Assembly: GCF_007745175.1 (NCBI RefSeq)
Contig: NZ_CP036271.1
Location: forward strand, 5,468,314-5,532,313
Length of the DNA stretch: 64,000 nucleotides
Direction of reading: 5' to 3'
Source of the DNA: Caulifigura coniformis
GTDB lineage: Bacteria; Planctomycetota; Planctomycetia; Planctomycetales; Planctomycetaceae
Shown: in pieces, positions 42,728 to 51,149 of the stretch
How the letters are laid out: the number at the start of each line of letters is the position of its first letter
Numbering within the stretch: the stretch's first letter is position 1
Notes under the pieces: generated by a model
The model's database searches: none
Seen by the model: the letters and a program-made list of their open reading frames with translations, nothing else
Told to the model about the DNA's origin: nothing
Position numbers and translations under genes: made by a program

Positions 42728-43735
42728 TTACTCCGCAGCTGCCGCCGATTCCGCAAGTTGTCCCTTGAAGCCGCGTACGGGGGCCTGCCCGCCGAGGGCC
42801 CGGACAATGGTGGTGACGTTGTGGTCGATCATGCCGACATAGGTCCCTTCATACGTTCCTTCGCCTCCCATGGCATCGGAGAACAGGCGGCCGCCGATCG
42901 ACACCTTCCCGCCATGTCGGGAGACGCCTTCGAGAACGGCCATCAAATTGCGGTCACTGACGCTCGATTCGACAAACAAGGCCGGAATCCTGGTCTCGAC
43001 GAGGAAGTTCACGAGTGCGTTCACATCCTCGACGCCGGGCTCTGACTCGGTGGTGATGCCCTGAACGGCCTTCACCTGGATGCCATAGGCTTTCGAGAAA
43101 TAGCTGAACGCGTCGTGAGCGGTGACGAGCGTCCGCTGCGACTCGGGCACGGTCTGGATCGACGTCCGGGCGTAGTCATCCAGCGCCTTCAGTTCCTGGC
43201 GGTAGGCGTCGGCATTGGCGCGGAACTCCGCGGCATGCCCGGGCGAGGCTTCGCACAGGGAATCGACGATGGGGTCGAGGCATTGGGCCCACAGGCCGAC
43301 GTCCATCCAGACGTGCGGATCGGCATGGCCGGCGAACTGCGCGGAGTGGTGGACGGCTGTGTCGGGCAGATTTCCGGCGACGGGAATCACGCGCCGTCCT
43401 TTGTCTGCGGCCCGCTGGAAGACCGGCTGCATGGGGCCTTCCAGGCCGAGGCCGTTGTAGAAGACGACGTCGGCCTGCTGGATGTCTGCGACGTCACTGG
43501 TGGTGGGCTTGTAGAGGTGAGGGTCGACGCCAGCGGACATCAGCGTCCTGACGGTCCCGCGCGGTCCGACGACGTGCTGAACGAGGTCGGCGACCATGCC
43601 GGTGGTGGCGACAATCTGCAGGCCGTCCGATTTTTCAGAGGGCGTGGACGGAGTTGCGGGCCTGCATCCGGCGAGAAGCGGGAGGGCGAAGAGCAGCAGC
43701 CAGCGACGTGACAACAACAGGTCTAAATATCGCAT
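42728..43735 (-). CDS. Mn/Zn/Fe ABC transporter solute-binding lipoprotein
   Basis: A 335-residue cluster A-I binding protein. The lipoprotein signal has SRRWLLLFALPLLAGC with the lipidated Cys near residue 22. The metal site is marked by SAGVDPHLYKPTTSD (first His), HADPHVWMDVG (second His, Asp), TESEPGVEDVNALVNF and GGRLFSDAMGGEGTYEG (Asp). It lacks the long His-rich loop of zinc-specific ZnuA, which together with the DtxR-like permease tail favours manganese or iron. ATG 43735 is chosen because the signal peptide starts there; the frame stays open 171 codons upstream without homology. A perfect palindrome (43751-43770) lies 16 nt upstream. Confidence 0.9.
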   Translation of the reverse strand: MRYLDLLLSRRWLLLFALPLLAGCRPATPSTPSEKSDGLQIVATTGMVADLVQHVVGPRGTVRTLMSAGVDPHLYKPTTSDVADIQQADVVFYNGLGLEGPMQPVFQRAADKGRRVIPVAGNLPDTAVHHSAQFAGHADPHVWMDVGLWAQCLDPIVDSLCEASPGHAAEFRANADAYRQELKALDDYARTSIQTVPESQRTLVTAHDAFSYFSKAYGIQVKAVQGITTESEPGVEDVNALVNFLVETRIPALFVESSVSDRNLMAVLEGVSRHGGKVSIGGRLFSDAMGGEGTYEGTYVGMIDHNVTTIVRALGGQAPVRGFKGQLAESAAAAE

Positions 43736-43750
43736 TCTTGGATTTGCCGG

Positions 43751-43770
43751 ATAGAAAATGACTTTTCTAT
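43751..43770. promoter_or_regulatory. Palindromic operator candidate for the metal ABC operon
   Basis: ATAGAAAATGACTTTTCTAT is a perfect inverted repeat (8-bp arms, 4-nt centre), in an AT-rich pocket 16 nt upstream of the solute-binding protein start. The position and symmetry fit a dimeric metal-responsive repressor (MntR/DtxR, Fur or Zur), but the family cannot be decided from sequence alone. Confidence 0.6.
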
Positions 43771-44350
43771 TTATCAAAATGTCGCCGTTGCCCGCAAGAG
43801 GGTGCTTGTCTGAGGGCGACCAGGGGGATTCCGATTGGCGAAGGGCGAGGTGAGCAAGGAGTGTGGGTGTCGTGCGTCTTTGTTGCCCTTCTCCCCCGGA
43901 CTGTGTCGTGGAGGGAACGGGTGCTGGCCCAATGCGGCGTGGTCGAAGGAGGCTGGAGGATGACGCTACGACGGGAGACGGGGCCATCGTGGTGGAGTTC
44001 GTCGTTCGAGCGTGACGGTGCTTGAGGGGCGCGTGGCCGATGGCGTGGGCCGTTTCGGGCAAGGGTTGCGCGTGGCGCTGTGCATTGCAGGCCCTGGAGG
44101 GTGTGGGGAGGCGGCTCCCAGGGCGCGACAGTGGTGGCGCGGCGTTGCGGGCGACTGCCGGGACAAGTCCTCTGAGGCCGATCCTGACCAGACTGATCAG
44201 GACGCGGACGAGCGTGGATGTGATCGTGTGCATGTTCCCTCCAACCATCCGCAGGCGGTTGCGCGCGGGGAGGGAGCGTCTTCGTGAACTGGAGAATTCC
44301 TGACGAGTGATCAGCCGGGCTACGTGGCCTGTGAGCGGAAGCGGTGTGTC

Positions 44351-44432
44351 GCCCCCGGCGGGGCTTTCTCATTGGTCGGTTGCGTTCCAAGGGCTGACGC
44401 CCTTGGCTATTCAGTGACGCCCCTGTCGGGGC
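44351..44432. repeat. Cluster of three perfect hairpins (REP-like)
   Basis: GCCCCCGGCGGGGC (44351-44364), CCAAGGGCTGACGCCCTTGG (44387-44406) and GCCCCTGTCGGGGC (44419-44432) stand close together in a non-coding gap. This is the usual look of dispersed extragenic palindromes, not of a single terminator since no T run follows. Confidence 0.6.
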
Positions 44433-44492
44433 TTAGGTCGCCGATCGCAATCGCGTAACGGCATGTCACCGTCGAAGGAATGGACAGACGTG

Positions 44493-46865
44493 CTAGAACG
44501 GGACGCCGGGGGAGGCTTCGTCGGGCGTCGCGGCGCGGGCTGGCGCTGGCTCGGCGACGGGTTTGACGCCCACTGGCTGCAGGGGCGACTTTTCGGCGAT
44601 GAACGTCTGGATTCGATCTTCGTGCGTGAACTTGACCGTCACGTTCGTCCGCGAGGTCACGCGGCTGATCTCGACGATCGTCCCCAGGCCGTAACGGGGA
44701 TGGCGCACCAGCATCCCTTCGCTGAAGCGGTTCGGGTTCACTGTTCCGCTCGGTTTTCCGCCGTTCAGCAGGTCGGCGCCGCTCATCAGCAGAGGGCGGG
44801 CGTCGGCCACCGAGGCGTTCTTCGCCATCGTCGGCGGGTCGACCGGCGGCTCGGCGGGTTCCGGCTGTTCCTCCGGTTCATTGAAAGCATCGCGGTCGAA
44901 GTAGACCTGCGGTGTCCCATGCGATTCGTCGACGCGCGTGGCTTCGAACTCCGAGGCGAACAGGCTGGGGATGGAGGCGAGCGTCCGTCCACGGAAAGTC
45001 CGCAGGCGGGTCTGGGTGAGGAACAATCGCTGCTTGGCGCGGGTCATTCCGACGAACAGCAGCCGCCGCTCTTCCTCGAGCTCGAACCCGGAAAGGTCGC
45101 GCAGTGCCCGTTCGTGGGGAATCAGACCTTCTTCGACGCCGAGCACGAAGACGACCGGGTACTCCAGTCCCTTTGCGGAATGCATCGTCATCAACGTGAC
45201 CCGGCCGGCCGTATCGTCGATGGTGTCGGCGTCGGCGACGAGTGCCGTCTGCTCGAGGAAGCCGTCGATCGAGCGTTCGTCGCCAAACGCCTCATCATAC
45301 TGCCGGGCCGCGGTGATGAGTTCCTCGACGTTGCCGAGCCGCTGGACATCTTCTTCGCGCGGGCTTCCCGACCAGGCGGCCGCCATGCCGCTCCGCTCGA
45401 CGATTTCCGTGAGCAGGTCCGCGACCGATCCGCGGGTGGCGAGATCGAACCGGCTGATCATGTCGGCGAACATGCGGAAGCCGCGAGCTGCGTTCTTGGA
45501 CAGCTTCGGGACTTCAGCGGACCGCTCGCAGGCTTCAATCAGGCCGACTCCGTTGGCATCAGCCCAGGCGGAAAGGCGGCGCTGCGAGGTTTCACCGAGC
45601 CCGCGGAGGGGGGTGTTCACGGCGCGGTAGAAGGCCGTGCGATCTGCGGGATTCGCCACGAGCCGGAGGTAGGCGAGCGTATCCTTGATTTCAGCCCGGT
45701 CGTAGAAGGCGGCCCCGGCCGCGACCTGGTAGGGAATCCGTTCCCGCATCAGGCCGACTTCGAGCTGCCGGGAGAGGGCGTTGACGCGATAGAAGATCGC
45801 GAAGTCGCTCCAGGTGAGTCCATGCTGTTCCGAGAGCTCGCGGATGCGGCGGGCGATTCCGGCCGACTCGGCTACGGCGTCGTCGAAGGTGATCAGTTCG
45901 ACGGATTCGCCCTCATCGTTGTTCGTGATGAGCTTTTTGGCTTTGCGCTGCTTGTTGTAGCCGATGAGGCGGTCGGCCGAGCGGACGATGGCCTGGGTGC
46001 TGCGGAAGTTCTCTTCGAGCTTGATGACGCGGGAGTCGGGAAACTCACGTTCGAAACGCAGGATGTTTTCAATGCGGGCCCCGCGCCAGGCGTAGATCGA
46101 CTGGTCGGGATCGCCCGTGGCCTGCAGGTTGGGATGCTGCTGCGAGAGGGCCGCCACGATGCGGTACTGAGCGGCGTTGGTGTCCTGGTATTCGTCGACC
46201 AGGACGTAGCGATAGCGATGGTCGAGCTGCTGCCTGAGGACTTCGTGTTCACTGAGCATGAACGCGACATGCAGGAGCAGGTCGTCGAAATCGACGGCGT
46301 TCGAGGCGAGGAGGAACCGCTGATACTCGGGATAAACGCGGGCGACCGCCTGGTCCCAGTTGTTGCCGATTCCTTCTTCATAGCGCTGTGTAAACGCCTC
46401 GGCGGTCGTCAGGTCGTTCTTGAGCTGACTGATGCGGGCCGCCATGCGGTCGGGCGGGTAGTGGGAGAAATCGAGTCCGATCTCCTCCATGACCAGCTTG
46501 AGGCCTTTTCGCTGATCGGATTCATCGAGGATCGTGTAATTGGGGCGGAGTCCGACGACCTCGGCGTGTCGCCTGAGGAGCATGGCGGCGAACCGGTGGA
46601 ACGTGCTGACCCAGACGCCGGCGCCGGGGGCGAGCTGTTCCACGCGCTGCCGCATCGTCAGCGCGGCTTTGTTGGTGAAGGTGATCGCGAGGATCTGCCT
46701 CGGGGAGACGCCCCTTTGGATCAAACGGGCGATGCGGCGGGTGACGACACGGGTCTTTCCCGAACCGGGGCCGGCGAGAACCAGCAGGGGGCCGTCTTCG
46801 TGTTCGACGGCCGCGCGCTGGCTGGGCGTCAAGTCGTCATTCAGGGACACGATGTCAGACTCCAT
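44493..46865 (-). CDS. pcrA: ATP-dependent DNA helicase, UvrD/PcrA type
   Basis: A 790-residue superfamily 1A helicase, 3'-5' polarity expected, in replication restart and nucleotide excision repair. Motifs in order: I AGPGSGKTRVV (Walker A, about 33), Ia ITFTNKAAL, II VLVDEYQDTN, III ATGDPDQSIYAWRGA, IV ENFRST, V TMHSAKGLEYPVV and VI FVGMTRAKQRL. The C-terminal end has the PcrA-type Tudor-like RNA-polymerase-binding fold (GMLVRHPRYGLGTIVEISRV, then VKFTHEDRIQTFIA) after a Pro/Glu-rich linker. ATG 46865 fits the family's start. The gene upstream at 47140 is divergent. Confidence 0.95.
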   Translation of the reverse strand: MESDIVSLNDDLTPSQRAAVEHEDGPLLVLAGPGSGKTRVVTRRIARLIQRGVSPRQILAITFTNKAALTMRQRVEQLAPGAGVWVSTFHRFAAMLLRRHAEVVGLRPNYTILDESDQRKGLKLVMEEIGLDFSHYPPDRMAARISQLKNDLTTAEAFTQRYEEGIGNNWDQAVARVYPEYQRFLLASNAVDFDDLLLHVAFMLSEHEVLRQQLDHRYRYVLVDEYQDTNAAQYRIVAALSQQHPNLQATGDPDQSIYAWRGARIENILRFEREFPDSRVIKLEENFRSTQAIVRSADRLIGYNKQRKAKKLITNNDEGESVELITFDDAVAESAGIARRIRELSEQHGLTWSDFAIFYRVNALSRQLEVGLMRERIPYQVAAGAAFYDRAEIKDTLAYLRLVANPADRTAFYRAVNTPLRGLGETSQRRLSAWADANGVGLIEACERSAEVPKLSKNAARGFRMFADMISRFDLATRGSVADLLTEIVERSGMAAAWSGSPREEDVQRLGNVEELITAARQYDEAFGDERSIDGFLEQTALVADADTIDDTAGRVTLMTMHSAKGLEYPVVFVLGVEEGLIPHERALRDLSGFELEEERRLLFVGMTRAKQRLFLTQTRLRTFRGRTLASIPSLFASEFEATRVDESHGTPQVYFDRDAFNEPEEQPEPAEPPVDPPTMAKNASVADARPLLMSGADLLNGGKPSGTVNPNRFSEGMLVRHPRYGLGTIVEISRVTSRTNVTVKFTHEDRIQTFIAEKSPLQPVGVKPVAEPAPARAATPDEASPGVPF

Positions 46866-47139
46866 TCCTCAATGGCAGGCGGCGGCGCCCGCTCCCGTGG
46901 CCGCCAGGTCGTCAATTGTTCCAGTGTAGCGCTTCGCCGCCAAAAGTCAGGGGAGCGGGGCGGCGGGGATGACGGGCCTGCGGCAACCCTTGCGGCTCGC
47001 GGGGAGGGGCGTGCATTGCGGGGAACGTTTTGGGGGCAGTCGACCGGGAATCCTTTCGGCGAATCCCGTAGAATGAGTCATTCCCACGGTTTGTCATTGT
47101 GCTTCATCCGTTTCGTTCTCCCTCTCCTGACCTGTTCGC

Positions 47140-48993
47140 ATGGCCGACCTCCACGACCCGGTTGAGACCGGGATGCCGCGCTCCGTTCGCTTCGGCATCG
47201 CCGCAGTTCTGATTTTGATCCTGTTCGCGGTGCTCATTCCGCGGCGGGCGGGGAACAACAACGGCGATCCCGGATCAGGCGGCGCCAAGGGAGCCGGCTC
47301 GGATGCCAACGCGGCGTCTGCCCGCGAAACCGAACGCCAGCTGATGGCCATTCTGACCGGGCTGTCTCCTGAATACGTCGCCATCAGCAGCGATCGTGCG
47401 GACCGCGTGGCGGAACTTGGCCAGTGGGCCGGCGAGTCGCTGTCGAAAGGGGATGCGGCGACGGTGACGCTGGACGAGGAGGCGAACGCGAAGTGGTTTT
47501 CCGGCGAGGCCCTGGCCGACGTCAACGCGGACTCATTTGGGATGCGGGACGGACACCATCTCACGATGGCGAATCTGGCCGGAGGGGTTGTGACGCGACT
47601 GGTCCAGCAGACGACCGATCCGCTGGAGCAGATCGAGGAACTGTTTCAGTTCGTGGTCCGCGAAACGGTGCTGATGCCCGACGAGTTTGACCGCCAGCTT
47701 CCGGCGACTCCGTTCGAGTCGCTGCTGGTCGGGCGGTCGACGGCCGCCGGTCGCGCCTGGGCTTTCGGGATCCTGCTGCGGCAACTGCGGATCGACGCGG
47801 TCCTCCTCGAGCCGAAATCGAAGCCCGCGGCGTGGATCATCGGCGTCATCAGCCCGAAAGGGGATGTGCTGCTGTACGATCCGCGGCTGGGGACCGCCGT
47901 TCCCAGCGGCGCTGGGACGGAAGGTTTCAAGACGCCGGCGACCCTGAAGCAGGTGTTGGAGAAGCCCGAGTTGCTGCGCGAGCTCGACGTCTCGACGGCC
48001 GCTTATCCGCTTTCGGCGGACGACCTGAAATCGGTGAACGTGAAACTGATCACCGACAGCAGCACGAGTTCGGAGAGAATGGCCAAGCTGCAGACGATGG
48101 TGGCCGGCTCACTGATGGAAGTGTTCGATGGCGTGGGGAAGAACCCGCTTCGCGAGCAGGGGCTGGCCGATCGGGTGATCGCCGCGGGAGCGAACGGGGG
48201 CTGGACGGCTGCGGACGTGTCGGTGTGGAGCCATCCGGAGGAGCAATCCGAGGCGTTCATGTCGAAAGGGGCGGAAGACGGAGAAGAGTGGAAAGCCATC
48301 ACCCAGGTTTTCGCCGGTCCGGTGGTCCTGACCCAGGTGCGAAAGCAGACGAAAGGGGAATCCGATTCGCTGGCGGAGATGGATGTGAAGCCGACGGCCG
48401 AACCGTTGCGTTTGATTCGCGTGATCCAGCTGAAAGGTCGGACGGCCGATGCCCTGCGGGGATACGGTCCGATCCGGACCTCGGCTGATCGGCTGTCGAT
48501 GGTGACGCGTGATCCGGCGCTGCAGGAGGAGCTGGCGGCGGCATTGCCGCTGAACAGGAAGGCGGCCGAGTTTGCCGTCTACTGGATCGCGGTGTGCCAG
48601 CTGGACCTGAATCCGAAGAACGTGCAGCAGACGCTGCAGGCCTACATCCGGACGTACCCGCAGGGGGACATGATGTCCGCCGTTCCCGATCTGTGGGCGA
48701 CGGCGTTATGGAAGTCGGGGAACGTCACGGGCGCGGTCCAACTGCTGGAAGGTGGGCAGCGCACTCCGCGCCGAGAGATCCTGCTGAAGCAGTGGAAAGC
48801 GGTCCCTGGTGCGACGCCCGCGGCCGAGACTTCTCCCGCTCCCGCTCCCGCTCCGAAGCCGGCCGCTGAGCCTGGGGGCGAGGCGACTCCGAAGCCGGCT
48901 CCCGAGGAGACGGCCGGAGAGAAGCCGTCTGACGAGCCGTCGGCAGCGCCGGCCGCGGATGATCGTCCGCCGGCACCGCCCGTTGCCACTTGA
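47140..48993 (+). CDS. Membrane-anchored protein with transglutaminase-like middle, function unknown
   Basis: A 617-residue protein with one N-terminal membrane helix (RFGIAAVLILILFAVLIP, residues about 17-35) and the rest outside. Residues about 140-260 (EQIEELFQFVVRETVLMPDE, PFESLLVGRSTAAGRAWAFG, LLRQLRIDAVLLEP) loosely resemble the transglutaminase-like fold with its Arg/Gly-rich 'GxGxCxxxA' helix, but a catalytic Cys is not seen there, so any such domain would be inactive. The C-terminal 75 residues are a Pro/Ala/Glu low-complexity tail. This type of protein recurs in planctomycetes without a name. No operon partner. Confidence 0.7.
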   Translation: MADLHDPVETGMPRSVRFGIAAVLILILFAVLIPRRAGNNNGDPGSGGAKGAGSDANAASARETERQLMAILTGLSPEYVAISSDRADRVAELGQWAGESLSKGDAATVTLDEEANAKWFSGEALADVNADSFGMRDGHHLTMANLAGGVVTRLVQQTTDPLEQIEELFQFVVRETVLMPDEFDRQLPATPFESLLVGRSTAAGRAWAFGILLRQLRIDAVLLEPKSKPAAWIIGVISPKGDVLLYDPRLGTAVPSGAGTEGFKTPATLKQVLEKPELLRELDVSTAAYPLSADDLKSVNVKLITDSSTSSERMAKLQTMVAGSLMEVFDGVGKNPLREQGLADRVIAAGANGGWTAADVSVWSHPEEQSEAFMSKGAEDGEEWKAITQVFAGPVVLTQVRKQTKGESDSLAEMDVKPTAEPLRLIRVIQLKGRTADALRGYGPIRTSADRLSMVTRDPALQEELAAALPLNRKAAEFAVYWIAVCQLDLNPKNVQQTLQAYIRTYPQGDMMSAVPDLWATALWKSGNVTGAVQLLEGGQRTPRREILLKQWKAVPGATPAAETSPAPAPAPKPAAEPGGEATPKPAPEETAGEKPSDEPSAAPAADDRPPAPPVAT

Positions 48994-49127
48994 GCCAAAC
49001 TGCGGTCGCTCGGCTGGATTCTGGCGAAACGGGACCATTCTGCGGGCTGGGCCGGTTTCTACGGTTGTTGGGGCTGTGGAATGTTCGATGACAGGCATGT
49101 CCAGATGTCTGTCCCCGGAGCTTCGGC

Positions 49128-51026
49128 GTGTCCGAATTCGACATTCCGCCTGCAGAGTCCCCCGATCCCGCGTTCACCATCGAGCCGGCGCCGTCGCCGC
49201 TCGATCGCAATGATTTCGCCGTCGATGTTCCGGTCACCGGGATGAACGCGGCGCTTCGTCGTCCTTTGAAGTGCGACGCTTTTCCCGTCCCGCTGCTCGA
49301 TCGCGCGGGGTTCGTACCGAGCTGGCGGCCCTACTGGCCGAAGGTGAAGACGTTCGGGCTGACGTTCCCGGAGGGGATGACGTTCCTTCCGCCGAAAGAG
49401 GAGAAGGAGCCGACACGGAAAGTCACACCGCCGAAGCCGCCGGCGGAAGGGGCCGAGCGTCCGAAGCCGACGCGGATCAAGCCTCCGAGCGATGCGCTGT
49501 CGCTGGAAGACCGGCTGTTCTATGTGCTGCAGCCGCCGCTGGAATCGTGGCTGAAGGGGCAGGAACTGGTGATGCCGTTCGAGCCGTTCCAGTACCAGTT
49601 CGAAGGGATTGCGTGGCTGTTTTCTCAGAAGGCCGCACTGCTGGCCGACGAGATGGGGCTGGGGAAGACGATGCAGACAATCACGGCCATTCGCCTGATG
49701 CTGAGGGCGGGGCAGGTGCGTCGCGTGCTGCTGTGCTGTCCGAAGCCGCTGATCCCCAACTGGCAGCGCGAGTTCAAGACGTGGGCGGAAGAGATTCCGC
49801 TGACGACGCTCGAAGGGGACGGCCCGCGGCGGCAGATGCTGTGGAAGCTGCCGGGGGCGATTGTGCTGCTGTGCAACTACGAACTGCTCGTCCGAGATTT
49901 CCAGGCGTTGATGAAGGAAGGAGGCGGTACGACGCATGACGGGCTGGGGCGCGCTCATTCCGACGTGAACTACAACGTGGGAACCGGGAACGGCGAAGGG
50001 GTCGACCTTCCGAAGTTCGATCTCGTGGTGCTGGACGAAGCCCAGAAGATCAAGAACCGCGATTCGGTCACTTCGGTGACGGCGCGGGCCGTTCCGCGCA
50101 AACGGAGCCTGGCGCTGACCGGCACGCCGATCGAAAACCGGCCGGAAGAGCTGGCCGTGCTGTTCGAGTTCATGGGGGTGATTCCGCCGAACGGCGCGCC
50201 GGACATCCGGCAGCTTTCCAAGCTCGCGAAAGAGTACGTTCTGCGCCGCACGAAGAACCTGGTGATGAAAGACATGCCGCCGCGGCTCGATCGCGATGAA
50301 TACATCGAGCTCAGCCCGGCGCAGCGGAACGCGTATGACACGGTCCAGAAGGACGGTGTGATGCAGCTCAACGAGATGGGCGAGCAGGTGACGGTGCAGC
50401 ACGTGTTCGAACTGGTGATGCGGCTGAAACAGATTGCGAACTACGAGCCGGTCACCGGCGAATCGACCAAGCTCGAGCGGGTTGTCGCGGACATGGAAGA
50501 AATCGCAGCCTCGGGAGGGAAGGCGATTCTCTTCAGCCAGTGGACGAAAACGCTGCTGTGGCTGAACGAGCGGCTGCAGGATTACGGCCCGCTGATGTAT
50601 CACGGCGGCATCCCGACTCCGAAACGCGAGCCGATTCTCGCACAGTTCAAGGAAGATCCGTCGAAGCACATCATCCTGATGAGTTACGCGACGGGGGCTG
50701 TCGGCCTGAATCTGCAGTTTGCGGGCTACGTGTTCCTGTACGACCGCTGGTGGAATCCGGCGATCGAAGACCAGGCGATCAACCGGGCGCACCGCATCGG
50801 GTGCAAGAGCCAGGTCATCGTTTCCAAGTTCATCTGCAAGGACACGATCGAAGAGAAAATCGACAAGGTGCTCAAGGAGAAACGGGATCTGTTCGCGCGG
50901 GTTCTCGGCGAAGGCGACGACGAAAACGCGTCGCTCAGCATGTCGGCCGGGGAAATCTTCGGGCTGTTTGACCTGAAGGCGCGGACGCCGAAGGGGCCGA
51001 AGCGGATTGCGCCCAGAGCCGCGTGA
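49128..51026 (+). CDS. SNF2-family DEAD/DEAH-like helicase
   Basis: A 632-residue Swi2/Snf2-type ATPase. Motifs: I DEMGLGKT at 174-181 in [18 protein letters not shown], Ia [22 protein letters not shown] at 303-306 ([11 protein letters not shown]), [57 protein letters not shown] and [18 protein letters not shown]. The N-terminal 170 residues have no known domain. SNF2 enzymes remodel or translocate on double-stranded DNA or displace RNA polymerase (RapA-like). GTG 49128 has GGAG 7 nt ahead. There is a 25-residue insert before motif II ([20 protein letters not shown]). Confidence 0.93.
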   Translation: MSEFDIPPAESPDPAFTIEPAPSPLDRNDFAVDVPVTGMNAALRRPLKCDAFPVPLLDRAGFVPSWRPYWPKVKTFGLTFPEGMTFLPPKEEKEPTRKVTPPKPPAEGAERPKPTRIKPPSDALSLEDRLFYVLQPPLESWLKGQELVMPFEPFQYQFEGIAWLFSQKAALLADEMGLGKTMQTITAIRLMLRAGQVRRVLLCCPKPLIPNWQREFKTWAEEIPLTTLEGDGPRRQMLWKLPGAIVLLCNYELLVRDFQALMKEGGGTTHDGLGRAHSDVNYNVGTGNGEGVDLPKFDLVVLDEAQKIKNRDSVTSVTARAVPRKRSLALTGTPIENRPEELAVLFEFMGVIPPNGAPDIRQLSKLAKEYVLRRTKNLVMKDMPPRLDRDEYIELSPAQRNAYDTVQKDGVMQLNEMGEQVTVQHVFELVMRLKQIANYEPVTGESTKLERVVADMEEIAASGGKAILFSQWTKTLLWLNERLQDYGPLMYHGGIPTPKREPILAQFKEDPSKHIILMSYATGAVGLNLQFAGYVFLYDRWWNPAIEDQAINRAHRIGCKSQVIVSKFICKDTIEEKIDKVLKEKRDLFARVLGEGDDENASLSMSAGEIFGLFDLKARTPKGPKRIAPRAA

Positions 51027-51149
51027 TGGAGGCCGCCGACTTCACTCTGCGGAATTCGCTGTCTCCTGCGCTTTGAAAAAGCGACCGTGGCGCCTCGATC
51101 GGGGGATCCTGGCGCCAAGGTGGGATTGGAGTGTTTGCCGGGTGCGGCC

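Larger units (their letters stand above)
43736..44492. other. Gene-poor region upstream of the metal importer, with REP-like hairpins
   Basis: 757 bp. On the minus strand one frame stays open from ATG 44233 (with a GGAGGGAAC-type ribosome-binding site) through to the lipoprotein start; it would encode a Pro/Arg/His/Ser-rich leader without homology and I do not call it a gene. Three short perfect hairpins lie at 44351-44432. No tRNA or known small RNA was seen. Confidence 0.4.

Noticed and set aside
44463-47165. A 900-codon plus-strand frame opposite the PcrA/UvrD helicase
   Set aside because: Shadow of the helicase gene; it has no start signal and its composition reflects the third-position GC of the other strand.
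47140-48993. Active transglutaminase reading of the 617-residue membrane-anchored protein
   Set aside because: The Gly/Arg-rich helix lacks the catalytic Cys, and no His/Asp pair at fitting spacing was found.
49059-50792. A 577-codon minus-strand frame opposite the SNF2 helicase
   Set aside because: Antisense shadow; helicase motifs are all on the plus strand.
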